Assembly: GCF_900104705.1 (NCBI RefSeq)
Contig: NZ_LT629734.1
Coordinates: 2,542,001 to 2,606,000 of the forward strand
Direction: 5' to 3'
Source of the DNA: Agrococcus carbonis
GTDB taxonomy: Bacteria; Actinomycetota; Actinomycetes; Actinomycetales; Microbacteriaceae
Length of the DNA stretch: 64,000 bases
Shown: positions 28,211-35,309 of the stretch, piece by piece
Position numbering within the stretch: position 1 is the stretch's first letter
Layout of the letters: each line of letters begins with the position of its first letter
Translations under genes and position numbers: made by a program
Notes under the pieces: generated by a model
What the model was told of the DNA's origin: nothing
Seen by the model: only the letters and a program-made list of their open reading frames with translations
Database searches by the model: none

Positions 28211-29692
28211 GTGAGCGACGACGCCAAGCAGCCCGAATCCGCCAAGCAGCCCGACCCGGTCGTGACCGACGAGCTCGTCACCACCCGCCACACGCTGACG
28301 ACGCCGGAGGGCGAGCTCGCGTACACGGCTCGCGCAGGCCGCGTCGTGCTGTGGCGCGAGCACGTCGAGGACGACGTCTTCCAGGGCCGGAAGCCGCGCG
28401 CGCAGGTCGCGATCACCTCGTACACGCTCGACGGCGCCGACCCGACGACGCGCCCGGTGACCTTCGCGTTCAACGGCGGCCCGGGCTCGGCGAGCGTCTG
28501 GCTGCACATGGGCGTGCTCGGCCCCAAGCGGGTGCTGATGGGCGACGCCGGCGAGCTGCTCCCGCCGCCCTACGGCATCGCCGACAACCCCGAGTCGCTG
28601 CTCGCGGTGAGCGACCTCGTGTTCATCGATCCGGTCTCGACGGGGCGCTCGCGCGCGGTCGAGGGGCAGAAGCCCAAGGACTTCCACGGCTTCACCGCCG
28701 ACATCGAGTCGGTGGCCGAGATCATCCGCCAGTGGGTGAGCGCCGAGGGGCGCTGGCTGAGCCCGAAGTTCCTCGCGGGGGAGTCGTACGGCACCACGCG
28801 CGCCGCGGGCCTCGCCCAGCTGCTGCAGGAGGAGCTCGGCATGTACCTCAACGGCCTCCTGCTCATCTCGAGCGTGCTCGACTTCTCGACCGCCAACTTC
28901 GAGCGCGGCGGCGACCGCGCCCACGCGATGTACCTGCCGTTCTACGCGGCGACCGCATGGCGGCACGGCTTCCACGAGGGGCGCTCGCTCGAGCAGGTCG
29001 TCGACGAGGCGCGCGCCTACGCGGCCCGCGACTACCCCTACGTGCTCGGCCGCGGCGCCCGCCTGACGGAGGACGAGCGGGCGGATGCGGTGGCTGCGGT
29101 CGCGCGCCTCACCGGCTTGAGCGAGGACTACGTCGACCGCGCCGACCTGCGCATCGAGCACTGGCGCTACTTCGGCGAGCTGCTGCGCGAGCAGGGCCGC
29201 ACCGTCGGTCGCCTCGACTCGCGCTTCACCGGGCCCGCCGCGAGCGGCATCGCCGAGCACATGGACGCCGATCCCTCGATGGACGCGATCCTCGGGCCCT
29301 ACGCCGCCGCGTACCAGCACTACCTGCACCACGACCTCGAGGTGCGCGACACGGGGCCGTTCCACGTCTTCGGCAAGGACGTCATCGAGCACTGGAGCTA
29401 CAAGGAGTTCGAGAACGCGCCGGTCTACGTGATCGACCGCCTCTCGCGCGCCATGCGGCAGAACCCCCACCTCGCGGTGCACTTCGCCTACGGCTGGTTC
29501 GACGGTGCGACGCCGTTCTCGGCCGCGGAGGACTCCGTCGCGCACCTGCAGATCCCCGAGGAGCTGCGCGACAACCTCGAGCACCGCTACTACGAGGCCG
29601 GCCACATGATGTACGTGCATGGGCCCTCGCGCATCGCGCAGTCGGCCGACCTCGCCGACTTCGTGCGCCGCCGCAGCGGGCGGGCGGGCTGA
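28211..29692 (+). CDS. Serine carboxypeptidase-like protein, peptidase family S10
   Basis: A 493-aa alpha/beta-hydrolase. The S10 oxyanion motif FAFNGGPGSASVWLHMG, the nucleophile elbow FLAGESYGTTRAAGL (Ser), the Asp-containing GWFDGATPFSAAE and the final His in YEAGHMMYVHGPS complete the triad. There is no secretion signal, so unlike fungal vacuolar enzymes it may be cytosolic. Bacterial S10 proteins are common in actinobacteria and poorly characterised, and peptide C-terminal trimming is inferred. It is followed by a REP-like array. Confidence 0.87.
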   Translation: MSDDAKQPESAKQPDPVVTDELVTTRHTLTTPEGELAYTARAGRVVLWREHVEDDVFQGRKPRAQVAITSYTLDGADPTTRPVTFAFNGGPGSASVWLHMGVLGPKRVLMGDAGELLPPPYGIADNPESLLAVSDLVFIDPVSTGRSRAVEGQKPKDFHGFTADIESVAEIIRQWVSAEGRWLSPKFLAGESYGTTRAAGLAQLLQEELGMYLNGLLLISSVLDFSTANFERGGDRAHAMYLPFYAATAWRHGFHEGRSLEQVVDEARAYAARDYPYVLGRGARLTEDERADAVAAVARLTGLSEDYVDRADLRIEHWRYFGELLREQGRTVGRLDSRFTGPAASGIAEHMDADPSMDAILGPYAAAYQHYLHHDLEVRDTGPFHVFGKDVIEHWSYKEFENAPVYVIDRLSRAMRQNPHLAVHFAYGWFDGATPFSAAEDSVAHLQIPEELRDNLEHRYYEAGHMMYVHGPSRIAQSADLADFVRRRSGRAG

Positions 29693-29720
29693 GCCGCCGG
29701 AGGCGCACGCGAACAGTTCG

Positions 29721-29889
29721 TCGGTCGAGGAGCGCGCGCCGAACGCGCACGCCTGCCCCGCGTCGGTCGAGGAGCGCGCGCCGAAGGCGCGCCCGAACAG
29801 TTCGTCGGTCGAGGAGCGCGCGCCGAAGGCGCGCCCGAACAGTTCGTCGGTCGAGGAGCGCGCGCCGAAGGCGCACGCGTCACGAGACC
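29721..29889 (+). repeat. 42-bp tandem REP-like array
   Basis: TCGGTCGAGGAGCGCGCGCC recurs at 29721, 29763, 29805 and 29847, an exact 42-bp period. Each copy has an inner GCGCGCC-GAA-GGCGCGC-type hairpin. The last copy ends in GCGTCACGAGACC, which pairs with the GGTCGAG head, so a complete element runs GGTCGAGGAG...GTCACGAGACC. It lies between the S10 gene and tRNA-Pro. The rest of this 342-bp gene-free stretch (29890-30034) holds only the tRNA promoter region. Confidence 0.88.
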
Positions 29890-30034
29890 CCGGCAGAAGT
29901 CCGCCTCAGCGCACCTCGAGACGGATGTTCCGCCCCGCCACGCCCACACGCGGACATCCGCTGGCGTCACGAGACCGCCCGCCGATGCGGTAGCCTGTCT
30001 TGGTTGCCTTCGGGCACCTCGATCGCGAGATCGA

Positions 30035-30111
<77 letters not shown>

Positions 30112-30116
30112 CGAGC

Positions 30117-30142
30117 GAGGCCCCTCCTTCGGGAGGGGCCTC
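30117..30142 (+). terminator. Terminator of tRNA-Pro
   Basis: An 11-bp stem, GAGGCCCCTCC with GGAGGGGCCTC, closed by a stable TTCG tetraloop and followed by TTCGTCGT. Confidence 0.9.
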
Positions 30143-30209
30143 TTCGTCGTCTCGGGCGCTGGTGCCGTCCGGGGTTGACACATCACCGCCGAGGGAGCCG
30201 ACTTGGCTC

Positions 30210-30791
30210 GTGAGCGCACGAGCCGTCGTCCTCGTCGAGGGGGAGAGCGACCGGCTCGCCGTCCTTGCCGTCGCACACCGCCAGCACCGCGACCTGCTGG
30301 CCGAGCGCATCGAGGTCGTCGCGATGCACGGCATCACGAACACCCGCTCCTTCGCCCGCCGATACGGTCCGCAAGGCCTCGCGCTGCCGCTCGCCGGACT
30401 CTACGACGCGCCCGAGGAGCACAAGCTGCGCATCGGGCTCGCCCAGGCGGGCATCGCCGCGGCGCGCACGGAGCCGCTCGCCCAGCTCGGATTCTTCCGC
30501 TGCGACCGCGACCTCGAGGACGAGCTCATCCGCGCGCTCCGCGCCGACGCCGTCGAGGCCGTCGTCGAGGCGGCGGGGGAGCTCCCCTCGCTGCGGCGCC
30601 TCGCGCAGATGCCGGTGCAGCGCGACTGGCCGCGCGAGCGCGTGCTGCACCGCTTCCTCGGCGTGCGCTCCGGCCGCAAGGCGCGCTACGCGCCGCTGCT
30701 CGTCGCGGCGCTGGCGTCCGGCGCCGAGCCTCCGCCGCTCCGCGCGCTGCTCGCGCACCTCGCGGCGCCCGCGGCGGGCGGCGACGGCTAG
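30210..30791 (+). CDS. Stand-alone TOPRIM (OLD-like) domain protein
   Basis: A 193-aa protein made of a TOPRIM-type fold alone. The metal-binding glutamate is in AVVLVEGESDRLAVLAVA at the N-terminus and the acidic DxD/DLE motif in FFRCDRDLEDELIRAL. A basic C-terminal region (FLGVRSGRKARYAPLLVAAL) may bind nucleic acid. It resembles the TOPRIM half of OLD-family nucleases but has no ATPase half. Such short proteins are scattered in actinobacteria with unknown function. GTG 30210 follows GAGGGAG. An upstream GTG at 30159 is possible but closer to the tRNA terminator. Its stop shares the palindrome CTAG with the converging metQ stop. Confidence 0.72.
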   Translation: MSARAVVLVEGESDRLAVLAVAHRQHRDLLAERIEVVAMHGITNTRSFARRYGPQGLALPLAGLYDAPEEHKLRIGLAQAGIAAARTEPLAQLGFFRCDRDLEDELIRALRADAVEAVVEAAGELPSLRRLAQMPVQRDWPRERVLHRFLGVRSGRKARYAPLLVAALASGAEPPPLRALLAHLAAPAAGGDG

Positions 30792-31606
30792 AAGGCGACC
30801 TCGATCGTCTCGTTCGCCTCGATGACCTCGCGCACCTGGTCGCTCGTGAACGCAGCCCGCAGCGCCTCGACGGCGGCCGGATCGGCGTCCTCGCGCACGA
30901 CCACCTGCAGCGCGAAGCGGTCGTCGAGCTCGGTGATGAGGCCGTCGTCCTGCGGGGTGAGGCCGAGCGCGGCGATGTGCGACGGCCACTGGAAGACGAG
31001 ATCCGCCTCCTCGTAGGCCGTGTTGAGCGACGGGATCGGCACCTCGAGGAACTCGACGCCCTTCGGGTTCTCGGTGATGTCGGCGACCGTCGCCTCGTAC
31101 GGATCGACCGACGGGTCGAGCGTCACGATGCCCGCCTCGTCGAGCATCTTGAGCGCTCGGCCGAGGTTGGAGCGGTCGTTCGGCACGGCGATGGTGGCGC
31201 CCTCGGGGAGGTCTGCGATGTCGTCGATCGAGCTCGAGTAGAAGGCGATGGTGAAGTTGTAGACCGTCTGCACCGCCGTCAGGGAGCCGTCGTTGCCGGC
31301 GTTGAACTCCTGCATGAAGGGCTCGTGCTGCGAGAAGCTCGCGTCGATGTCGCCGCTCTGCAGGGTCACGTTCGTGGTGATGTAGTCGGCGATCTCGACC
31401 AGCTCGATCTCATAGCCGTCCTCGATCGCGTCGGCCGCCGCGAGCACGACATCCGTCATCGGCGGCTGCACCGCGGCCACCTCGAGCACCACCGGCTCGT
31501 CCGCCGTGCCGGGACCCGCGGCCGGCGCGCCGGCGCTGCAGCCGACGAGGCCCAGGGCGGATGCGAGGGTGATGCCGGCGAGCGCGGCGAAGCGAGTGCG
31601 GGTCAT
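30788..31606 (-). CDS. metQ: MetQ/NlpA-family substrate-binding lipoprotein
   Basis: Surface lipoprotein that captures methionine or a related substrate for the MetNI transporter. The 272-aa protein has a signal peptide with lipobox GLVGC (Cys23). The NlpA fold shows IELVEIADYITTNVTLQSGDIDASFSQH, YSSSIDDIADLPEGATIAVPNDRSNLGRAL and PSLNTAYEEADLVFQW. It is divergent from metN, an unusual split of the transporter into two transcription units sharing a 124-bp control region. Confidence 0.9.
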   Translation of the reverse strand: MTRTRFAALAGITLASALGLVGCSAGAPAAGPGTADEPVVLEVAAVQPPMTDVVLAAADAIEDGYEIELVEIADYITTNVTLQSGDIDASFSQHEPFMQEFNAGNDGSLTAVQTVYNFTIAFYSSSIDDIADLPEGATIAVPNDRSNLGRALKMLDEAGIVTLDPSVDPYEATVADITENPKGVEFLEVPIPSLNTAYEEADLVFQWPSHIAALGLTPQDDGLITELDDRFALQVVVREDADPAAVEALRAAFTSDQVREVIEANETIEVAF

Positions 31607-31730
31607 GGGCTGGCTGCTTCCTGGTCGAGGACACCCCGGATGCGCACGGACGGCACCATAGGGCGATTTGCTGGACTGCGTTCAACTATAGGGTGGTCGA
31701 CGAACCGGGATCAGACATGGGGGAACTGCC

Positions 31731-32486
31731 GTGCCGCACGAAGCCGCCGAGGCGCCCGAGCACGTCGCGACGCTCGAGCGCGTCAGCGTGCGCTACGGCG
31801 ACGTCGCCGCGCTCGACGACGTCAGCCTCGGCATCCGCAGCGGCGAGATCCTCGGCGTCGTGGGGGAGTCCGGCGCCGGCAAGTCGACGCTGCTGCGGCT
31901 CCTCGATGCGACCGAGCACCCCACGAGCGGCCGCGTCACCATCCTCGGCGCCGAGCCCGCGCGCCTGCGCGGGCCGCGCATCCGCGCCCTGCGCCGCCGC
32001 ATCGGCATGGTCTTCCAGGGCTTCAACCTGCTCGGCAACCGCACCGTGCAGCAGAACGTCGCGCTGCCGCTCGTGCTCGAGCGGCGCGCCGACCCCGCGC
32101 GCGTGGCCGAGCTGCTCGACTACGTCGGCCTCGCCGATCGCGCGCGGCACTACCCGGCACAGCTCTCGGGCGGGCAGCGGCAGCGCGTCGCGATCGCCCG
32201 TGCGCTGGTGACGCGCCCGGGAATGGTGCTCGCCGATGAGCCCACGAGCTCGCTCGACACGCGAGCCACCGACGACGTGCTCGCGCTGCTCGCCCAGGCG
32301 CGCGCCGACTTCGGCACGACGGTCGTGCTCGTCACGCACGAGCTCGAGTCGGTCGCCGCGATCGCCGACCGCGTCGCCGTGCTCGAGCGCGGCGCGCTGC
32401 GCGACGTGCTGCCGGTGGCCCGCGGGGCGGCCCGCGATCGCGGCGGCAGCTACGCCGATCACGTGCGGCGGGTGCTCGGCGCGTGA
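31731..32486 (+). CDS. metN: Methionine-type ABC transporter ATP-binding protein
   Basis: ATPase of the MetNIQ importer. The 251-aa protein has Walker A GESGAGKSTLLRLL, Q-loop GMVFQGFNLLGNRTVQQNV, signature LSGGQRQRVAIARAL and Walker B MVLADEPTSSLD. The segment RTVQQNVALPL is typical of MetN. It stops right after the ATPase fold and lacks the ~90-residue C-terminal NIL/C2 domain that mediates methionine trans-inhibition in longer MetN proteins. Its last bases overlap the permease start (GTGA). The substrate is inferred from MetQ and MetI similarity. Confidence 0.9.
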   Translation: MPHEAAEAPEHVATLERVSVRYGDVAALDDVSLGIRSGEILGVVGESGAGKSTLLRLLDATEHPTSGRVTILGAEPARLRGPRIRALRRRIGMVFQGFNLLGNRTVQQNVALPLVLERRADPARVAELLDYVGLADRARHYPAQLSGGQRQRVAIARALVTRPGMVLADEPTSSLDTRATDDVLALLAQARADFGTTVVLVTHELESVAAIADRVAVLERGALRDVLPVARGAARDRGGSYADHVRRVLGA

Positions 32487-33154
32487 ACGAGGTGCTCGAC
32501 TCGCTCGCCGAGAACGGCGACCAGATCGTCGTCGCGCTCGTCGAGACGGCGTTCATGCTCGGCTTCTCGCTCGCGGCGGCTGTGCTCGTCGGGCTGCCGC
32601 TCGGGGTGGCCATCTTCCTCACGCGCCCAGGTGGACCCAAGGAGCGCCGCGGCATCTGGCTCGTCGCGAACGCCTACGTCACCGTGGTGCGCTCGTTCCC
32701 GTTCCTGCTGCTCGTCGTCGTCCTCATCCCGCTCACCCGCCTGCTCTACGGCACGACCTTCGGCACCGGAGCGGCCACGTTCCCGCTGTGCTTCGTCGCG
32801 GTCGCGATCTACGCGCGGCTCGTCGAGCAGATCCTGCTCGAGATCCCCTCCGGCGTGCTCGCCGCCGCGCGGTCGATGGGGGCGGATGCGCTGCAGACGG
32901 TGTGGCACTTCCTGCTCGTCGAGGGCCGGTCCGGCCTGGTCTACGCGCTGACGTCCGCCGCCATCAGCCTCATCTCGTACTCGACGGTGCTCGGCATCGT
33001 CGGCGGCGGCGGACTCGGCGACTTCGCGCTCCGCTACGGCTACCAGGAGTACGACTGGCCGCTCATGTACACGACCGTCGCCGTCGTCATCGTGCTCGTT
33101 CTGCTGCTGCAGGCGGTCGGCGAGAAGGCGTCGGCGCTGCTCGACAAGCGGTAG
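32483..33154 (+). CDS. metI: Methionine-type ABC transporter permease
   Basis: Five-helix membrane subunit of the MetNIQ system. The 223-aa protein contains TAFMLGFSLAAAVLVGLPLGVAIF, the coupling motif region VRSFPFLLLVVVLIPLTRLLYG, and EIPSGVLAAARSMGADALQTVWHFLLVEGRSGL (the EAA loop contacting MetN). It is translationally coupled to metN. Confidence 0.92.
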   Translation: MNEVLDSLAENGDQIVVALVETAFMLGFSLAAAVLVGLPLGVAIFLTRPGGPKERRGIWLVANAYVTVVRSFPFLLLVVVLIPLTRLLYGTTFGTGAATFPLCFVAVAIYARLVEQILLEIPSGVLAAARSMGADALQTVWHFLLVEGRSGLVYALTSAAISLISYSTVLGIVGGGGLGDFALRYGYQEYDWPLMYTTVAVVIVLVLLLQAVGEKASALLDKR

Positions 33155-33198
33155 CCTGCGCGCCCCGGCCGGAGGTTGTGGCCGGCGCCTGCGCGTCG

Positions 33199-33204
33199 TA
33201 GCGT
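33199..33204 (+). promoter_or_regulatory. -10-like hexamer for the PEP-mutase-family gene
   Basis: TAGCGT followed by 6 bases and ATG 33211. Confidence 0.4.
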
Positions 33205-33210
33205 GCGGGC

Positions 33211-34026
33211 ATGGCGACCGTCCGCGCGGCGACCGAGGCCTTCCACCGCCTGCACGAGCAGGACACCTTCGTGATGCCCAACCCGTGGGACGCCGGCAGC
33301 GCCGTCACCCTGGAACGCATGGGGTTCCCGGCGCTCGCGACCACGAGCGCGGGCGCCGCGTGGAGCCTCGGCCGCGCCGACCGCGGGCTGCGGCTCGACG
33401 ACGCGCTCGCGCACCTGCGCGAGCTCGCGGATGCGGTGGCGGTGCCGCTCAACGCCGACTTCGAGGGCGGCTACGCCGTCGAGTCCGAGGAGGTCGCCGA
33501 GCACGTCGCGGCTGCCGTCGCGACCGGCATCGCGGGGCTGTCGATCGAGGATTCCACGGGCGTCGCCGAGCACCCCCTGCACGATCGGGCGCTCGCGATC
33601 GAGCGCATCGCCGCGGCACGTCGGGCGATCGACGAGAGCGGCACCGGCGTGCTCCTGACCGCCCGCTCGGAGGGCTTCGTCGTCGGACGGCCCGACCTCG
33701 ACGAGACGGTGGCGCGCCTGCAGGCGTATGCCGATGCCGGCGCCGACTGCCTCTACGCGCCGCGGCTGACGACCGCCGACGAGGTCGCCACGATCGTCGG
33801 CGCCGTCGCACCGAAGCCGGTCAACGTGCTGCTCAACGCGCCGTTCCTGAGCGTCGCCGAGGCCGCCGACCTGGGGGTGCGCCGGATCAGCGTCGGCGGC
33901 ACGCTCGCGCGCGCCGCGTGGGGCGGCTGGCTCGCTGCCGCCCACGAGCTGCGCGAGCGCGGCACGGTCACGCGCTTCGCACAGCTGCCCGACGTCGACG
34001 GCATGCTCGGCGCACGCGAAGCCTGA
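33211..34026 (+). CDS. Isocitrate lyase/PEP mutase family protein
   Basis: A 271-aa TIM-barrel of the ICL/PEP-mutase superfamily, whose members make or break C-C or P-C bonds next to a carboxylate using Mg2+. Motifs are FVMPNPWDAGSAVTLERMG, VPLNADFEGGYAV (metal-binding Asp/Glu), AGLSIEDSTG and LLTARSEGF. The KKCGH catalytic loop of isocitrate lyase is absent, so it is not a glyoxylate-cycle enzyme. This carboxyvinyl-carboxyphosphonate mutase-like subgroup is common in actinobacteria with unassigned substrate. It is monocistronic. Confidence 0.83.
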   Translation: MATVRAATEAFHRLHEQDTFVMPNPWDAGSAVTLERMGFPALATTSAGAAWSLGRADRGLRLDDALAHLRELADAVAVPLNADFEGGYAVESEEVAEHVAAAVATGIAGLSIEDSTGVAEHPLHDRALAIERIAAARRAIDESGTGVLLTARSEGFVVGRPDLDETVARLQAYADAGADCLYAPRLTTADEVATIVGAVAPKPVNVLLNAPFLSVAEAADLGVRRISVGGTLARAAWGGWLAAAHELRERGTVTRFAQLPDVDGMLGAREA

Positions 34027-34064
34027 CGAGGAAGCCCGGCGTGCGATCGAGCGGCGGGTCGGGG

Positions 34065-35204
34065 TCAGGGCGAGACGAGGAGGATGCGGTCGTCGCCCTC
34101 TGCGGGCGAGCCGCGCCCGTCGGTGTTGCTCGTGAGCATCCAGAGCGAGCCGTCCGGCGCGGTCGCGACGTCGCGCAGCCGCCCGTACCGCCCCTGCCAG
34201 TGCACCGTGGAGGTGCCGGGGTCGGCGAGCGGCACCTCGCGCAGCGCCGCACCGCGCAGGTGCGCGATCCAGATGCTGCCGCCCGCGATCGCGATGCCGC
34301 TCGGGCTCGCCTCGGCCGGCCGCCACTGCTGCACGGGATCAGCGAACCCGGTCGAGCCCGCCGCCCCCTCGACCTCGGGCCAGCCGTAGTTCGCCCCCGC
34401 ATCGATGCGGTTGAGCTCGTCCCACGTGTCCTGCCCGAACTCGGTCGCCCACATCGTGCCGTCGTCGTCCCACGCGAGGCCCTGCGGGTTGCGGTGGCCG
34501 AGCGTGTAGACCGGCGAGCCGGGGAACGGGTTGTCGGCCGGGATCGCGCCGTCGGGCTCGAGCCGCAGGATCTTGCCGGCGAGGCTGTCCCGGTCCTGCG
34601 CCGCGGACGGATCGCCGGCGTCGCCCGTCGTGACGTAGAGCATGCCGTCGGGCCCGAAGGCGATGCGGCCGCCGTCGTGGAACGAGGTGGCGGGGATCCC
34701 CGCGATCACCGCTTCGGGCGCGCCGAGCTCGCGCGCGCCGGGGGAGCCGGTCAGGCGCGCCCGCGAGACCGCGTTCCCGTCGCGCGCCGTGGCGTACCAG
34801 TAGAGGTGCCCGTCGGCGATCGCGAGCCCGAGCAGGCCCGCCTCGCCGCGCGGGGCGACGCCGTCGATGCGCGCGAGCTCGCGCACCGCTCCCGCGGGCG
34901 AGACTTCGAGGATGCGCGCGGTGTCGCGCTCGCTCACGAGCGCCCCGCCGCCCGGCATCGGCACGACCGACCAGGGCGACGACAGTCCCGTCGCGAGCAC
35001 GGCGGGCGCATCGAGCGTTCCCGGCGGCACCGCGGCCGCCGTCGCGGCTGGGCCGGATCCGCTCGGACCGGGGCCCTCGGACGCGGCCGTCCCTGCGCCG
35101 GTCGCGTCGGGCCCCGGAGGCGGCGAGCCGATCCCGCACGCCACGAGCGCGAGCGCGGCGACCGCGGCGAGCGCGCCGACCGCCGCGCGTCTGGGTCCCC
35201 GCAT
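34065..35204 (-). CDS. PQQ-type sugar dehydrogenase lipoprotein (GSDH family)
   Basis: A 379-aa secreted lipoprotein with a signal peptide ending LALVACG (Cys23) and a low-complexity Gly/Ala/Ser/Pro spacer to ~residue 65. A six-bladed beta-propeller of the glucose/sorbosone dehydrogenase family follows: GLSSPWSVVPMPGGGALVSER, GEAGLLGLAIA, SFHDGGRIAFGPDGMLYVTTGD, YTLGHRNPQGLAWDDDGTMW. The HRNPQG motif contacts PQQ in soluble aldose dehydrogenases. The ATG has GGGAGG 7 bases upstream. Whether this strain makes PQQ is unknown from the window, so the cofactor is inferred. Confidence 0.86.
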   Translation of the reverse strand: MRGPRRAAVGALAAVAALALVACGIGSPPPGPDATGAGTAASEGPGPSGSGPAATAAAVPPGTLDAPAVLATGLSSPWSVVPMPGGGALVSERDTARILEVSPAGAVRELARIDGVAPRGEAGLLGLAIADGHLYWYATARDGNAVSRARLTGSPGARELGAPEAVIAGIPATSFHDGGRIAFGPDGMLYVTTGDAGDPSAAQDRDSLAGKILRLEPDGAIPADNPFPGSPVYTLGHRNPQGLAWDDDGTMWATEFGQDTWDELNRIDAGANYGWPEVEGAAGSTGFADPVQQWRPAEASPSGIAIAGGSIWIAHLRGAALREVPLADPGTSTVHWQGRYGRLRDVATAPDGSLWMLTSNTDGRGSPAEGDDRILLVSP

Positions 35205-35296
35205 CGCCACCTCCCGACGGTGCCAGCATAGGCGCGCCGCGAGTGGCGCGGGAGCCCGCGGCGGGCCCGAGGCTGTGCAGATCGGGCGAGGATGCG

Positions 35297-35302
35297 TAGC
35301 GT
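35297..35302 (+). promoter_or_regulatory. -10-like hexamer for the MASE1 kinase gene
   Basis: TAGCGT ends 7 bases before ATG 35310 and supports that start over ATG 35292. Confidence 0.4.
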
Positions 35303-35309
35303 TTGCTCC

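Noticed and set aside
31607..31730. SAM or other methionine riboswitch in the metQ/metN divergent region
   Set aside because: The 124 bases are too short and lack the conserved SAM-riboswitch cores. Only promoter-like AT patches are visible.
33211..34026. Isocitrate lyase of the glyoxylate cycle
   Set aside because: Too short (271 aa) and lacking the KKCGH catalytic signature. It belongs to the wider PEP-mutase group.
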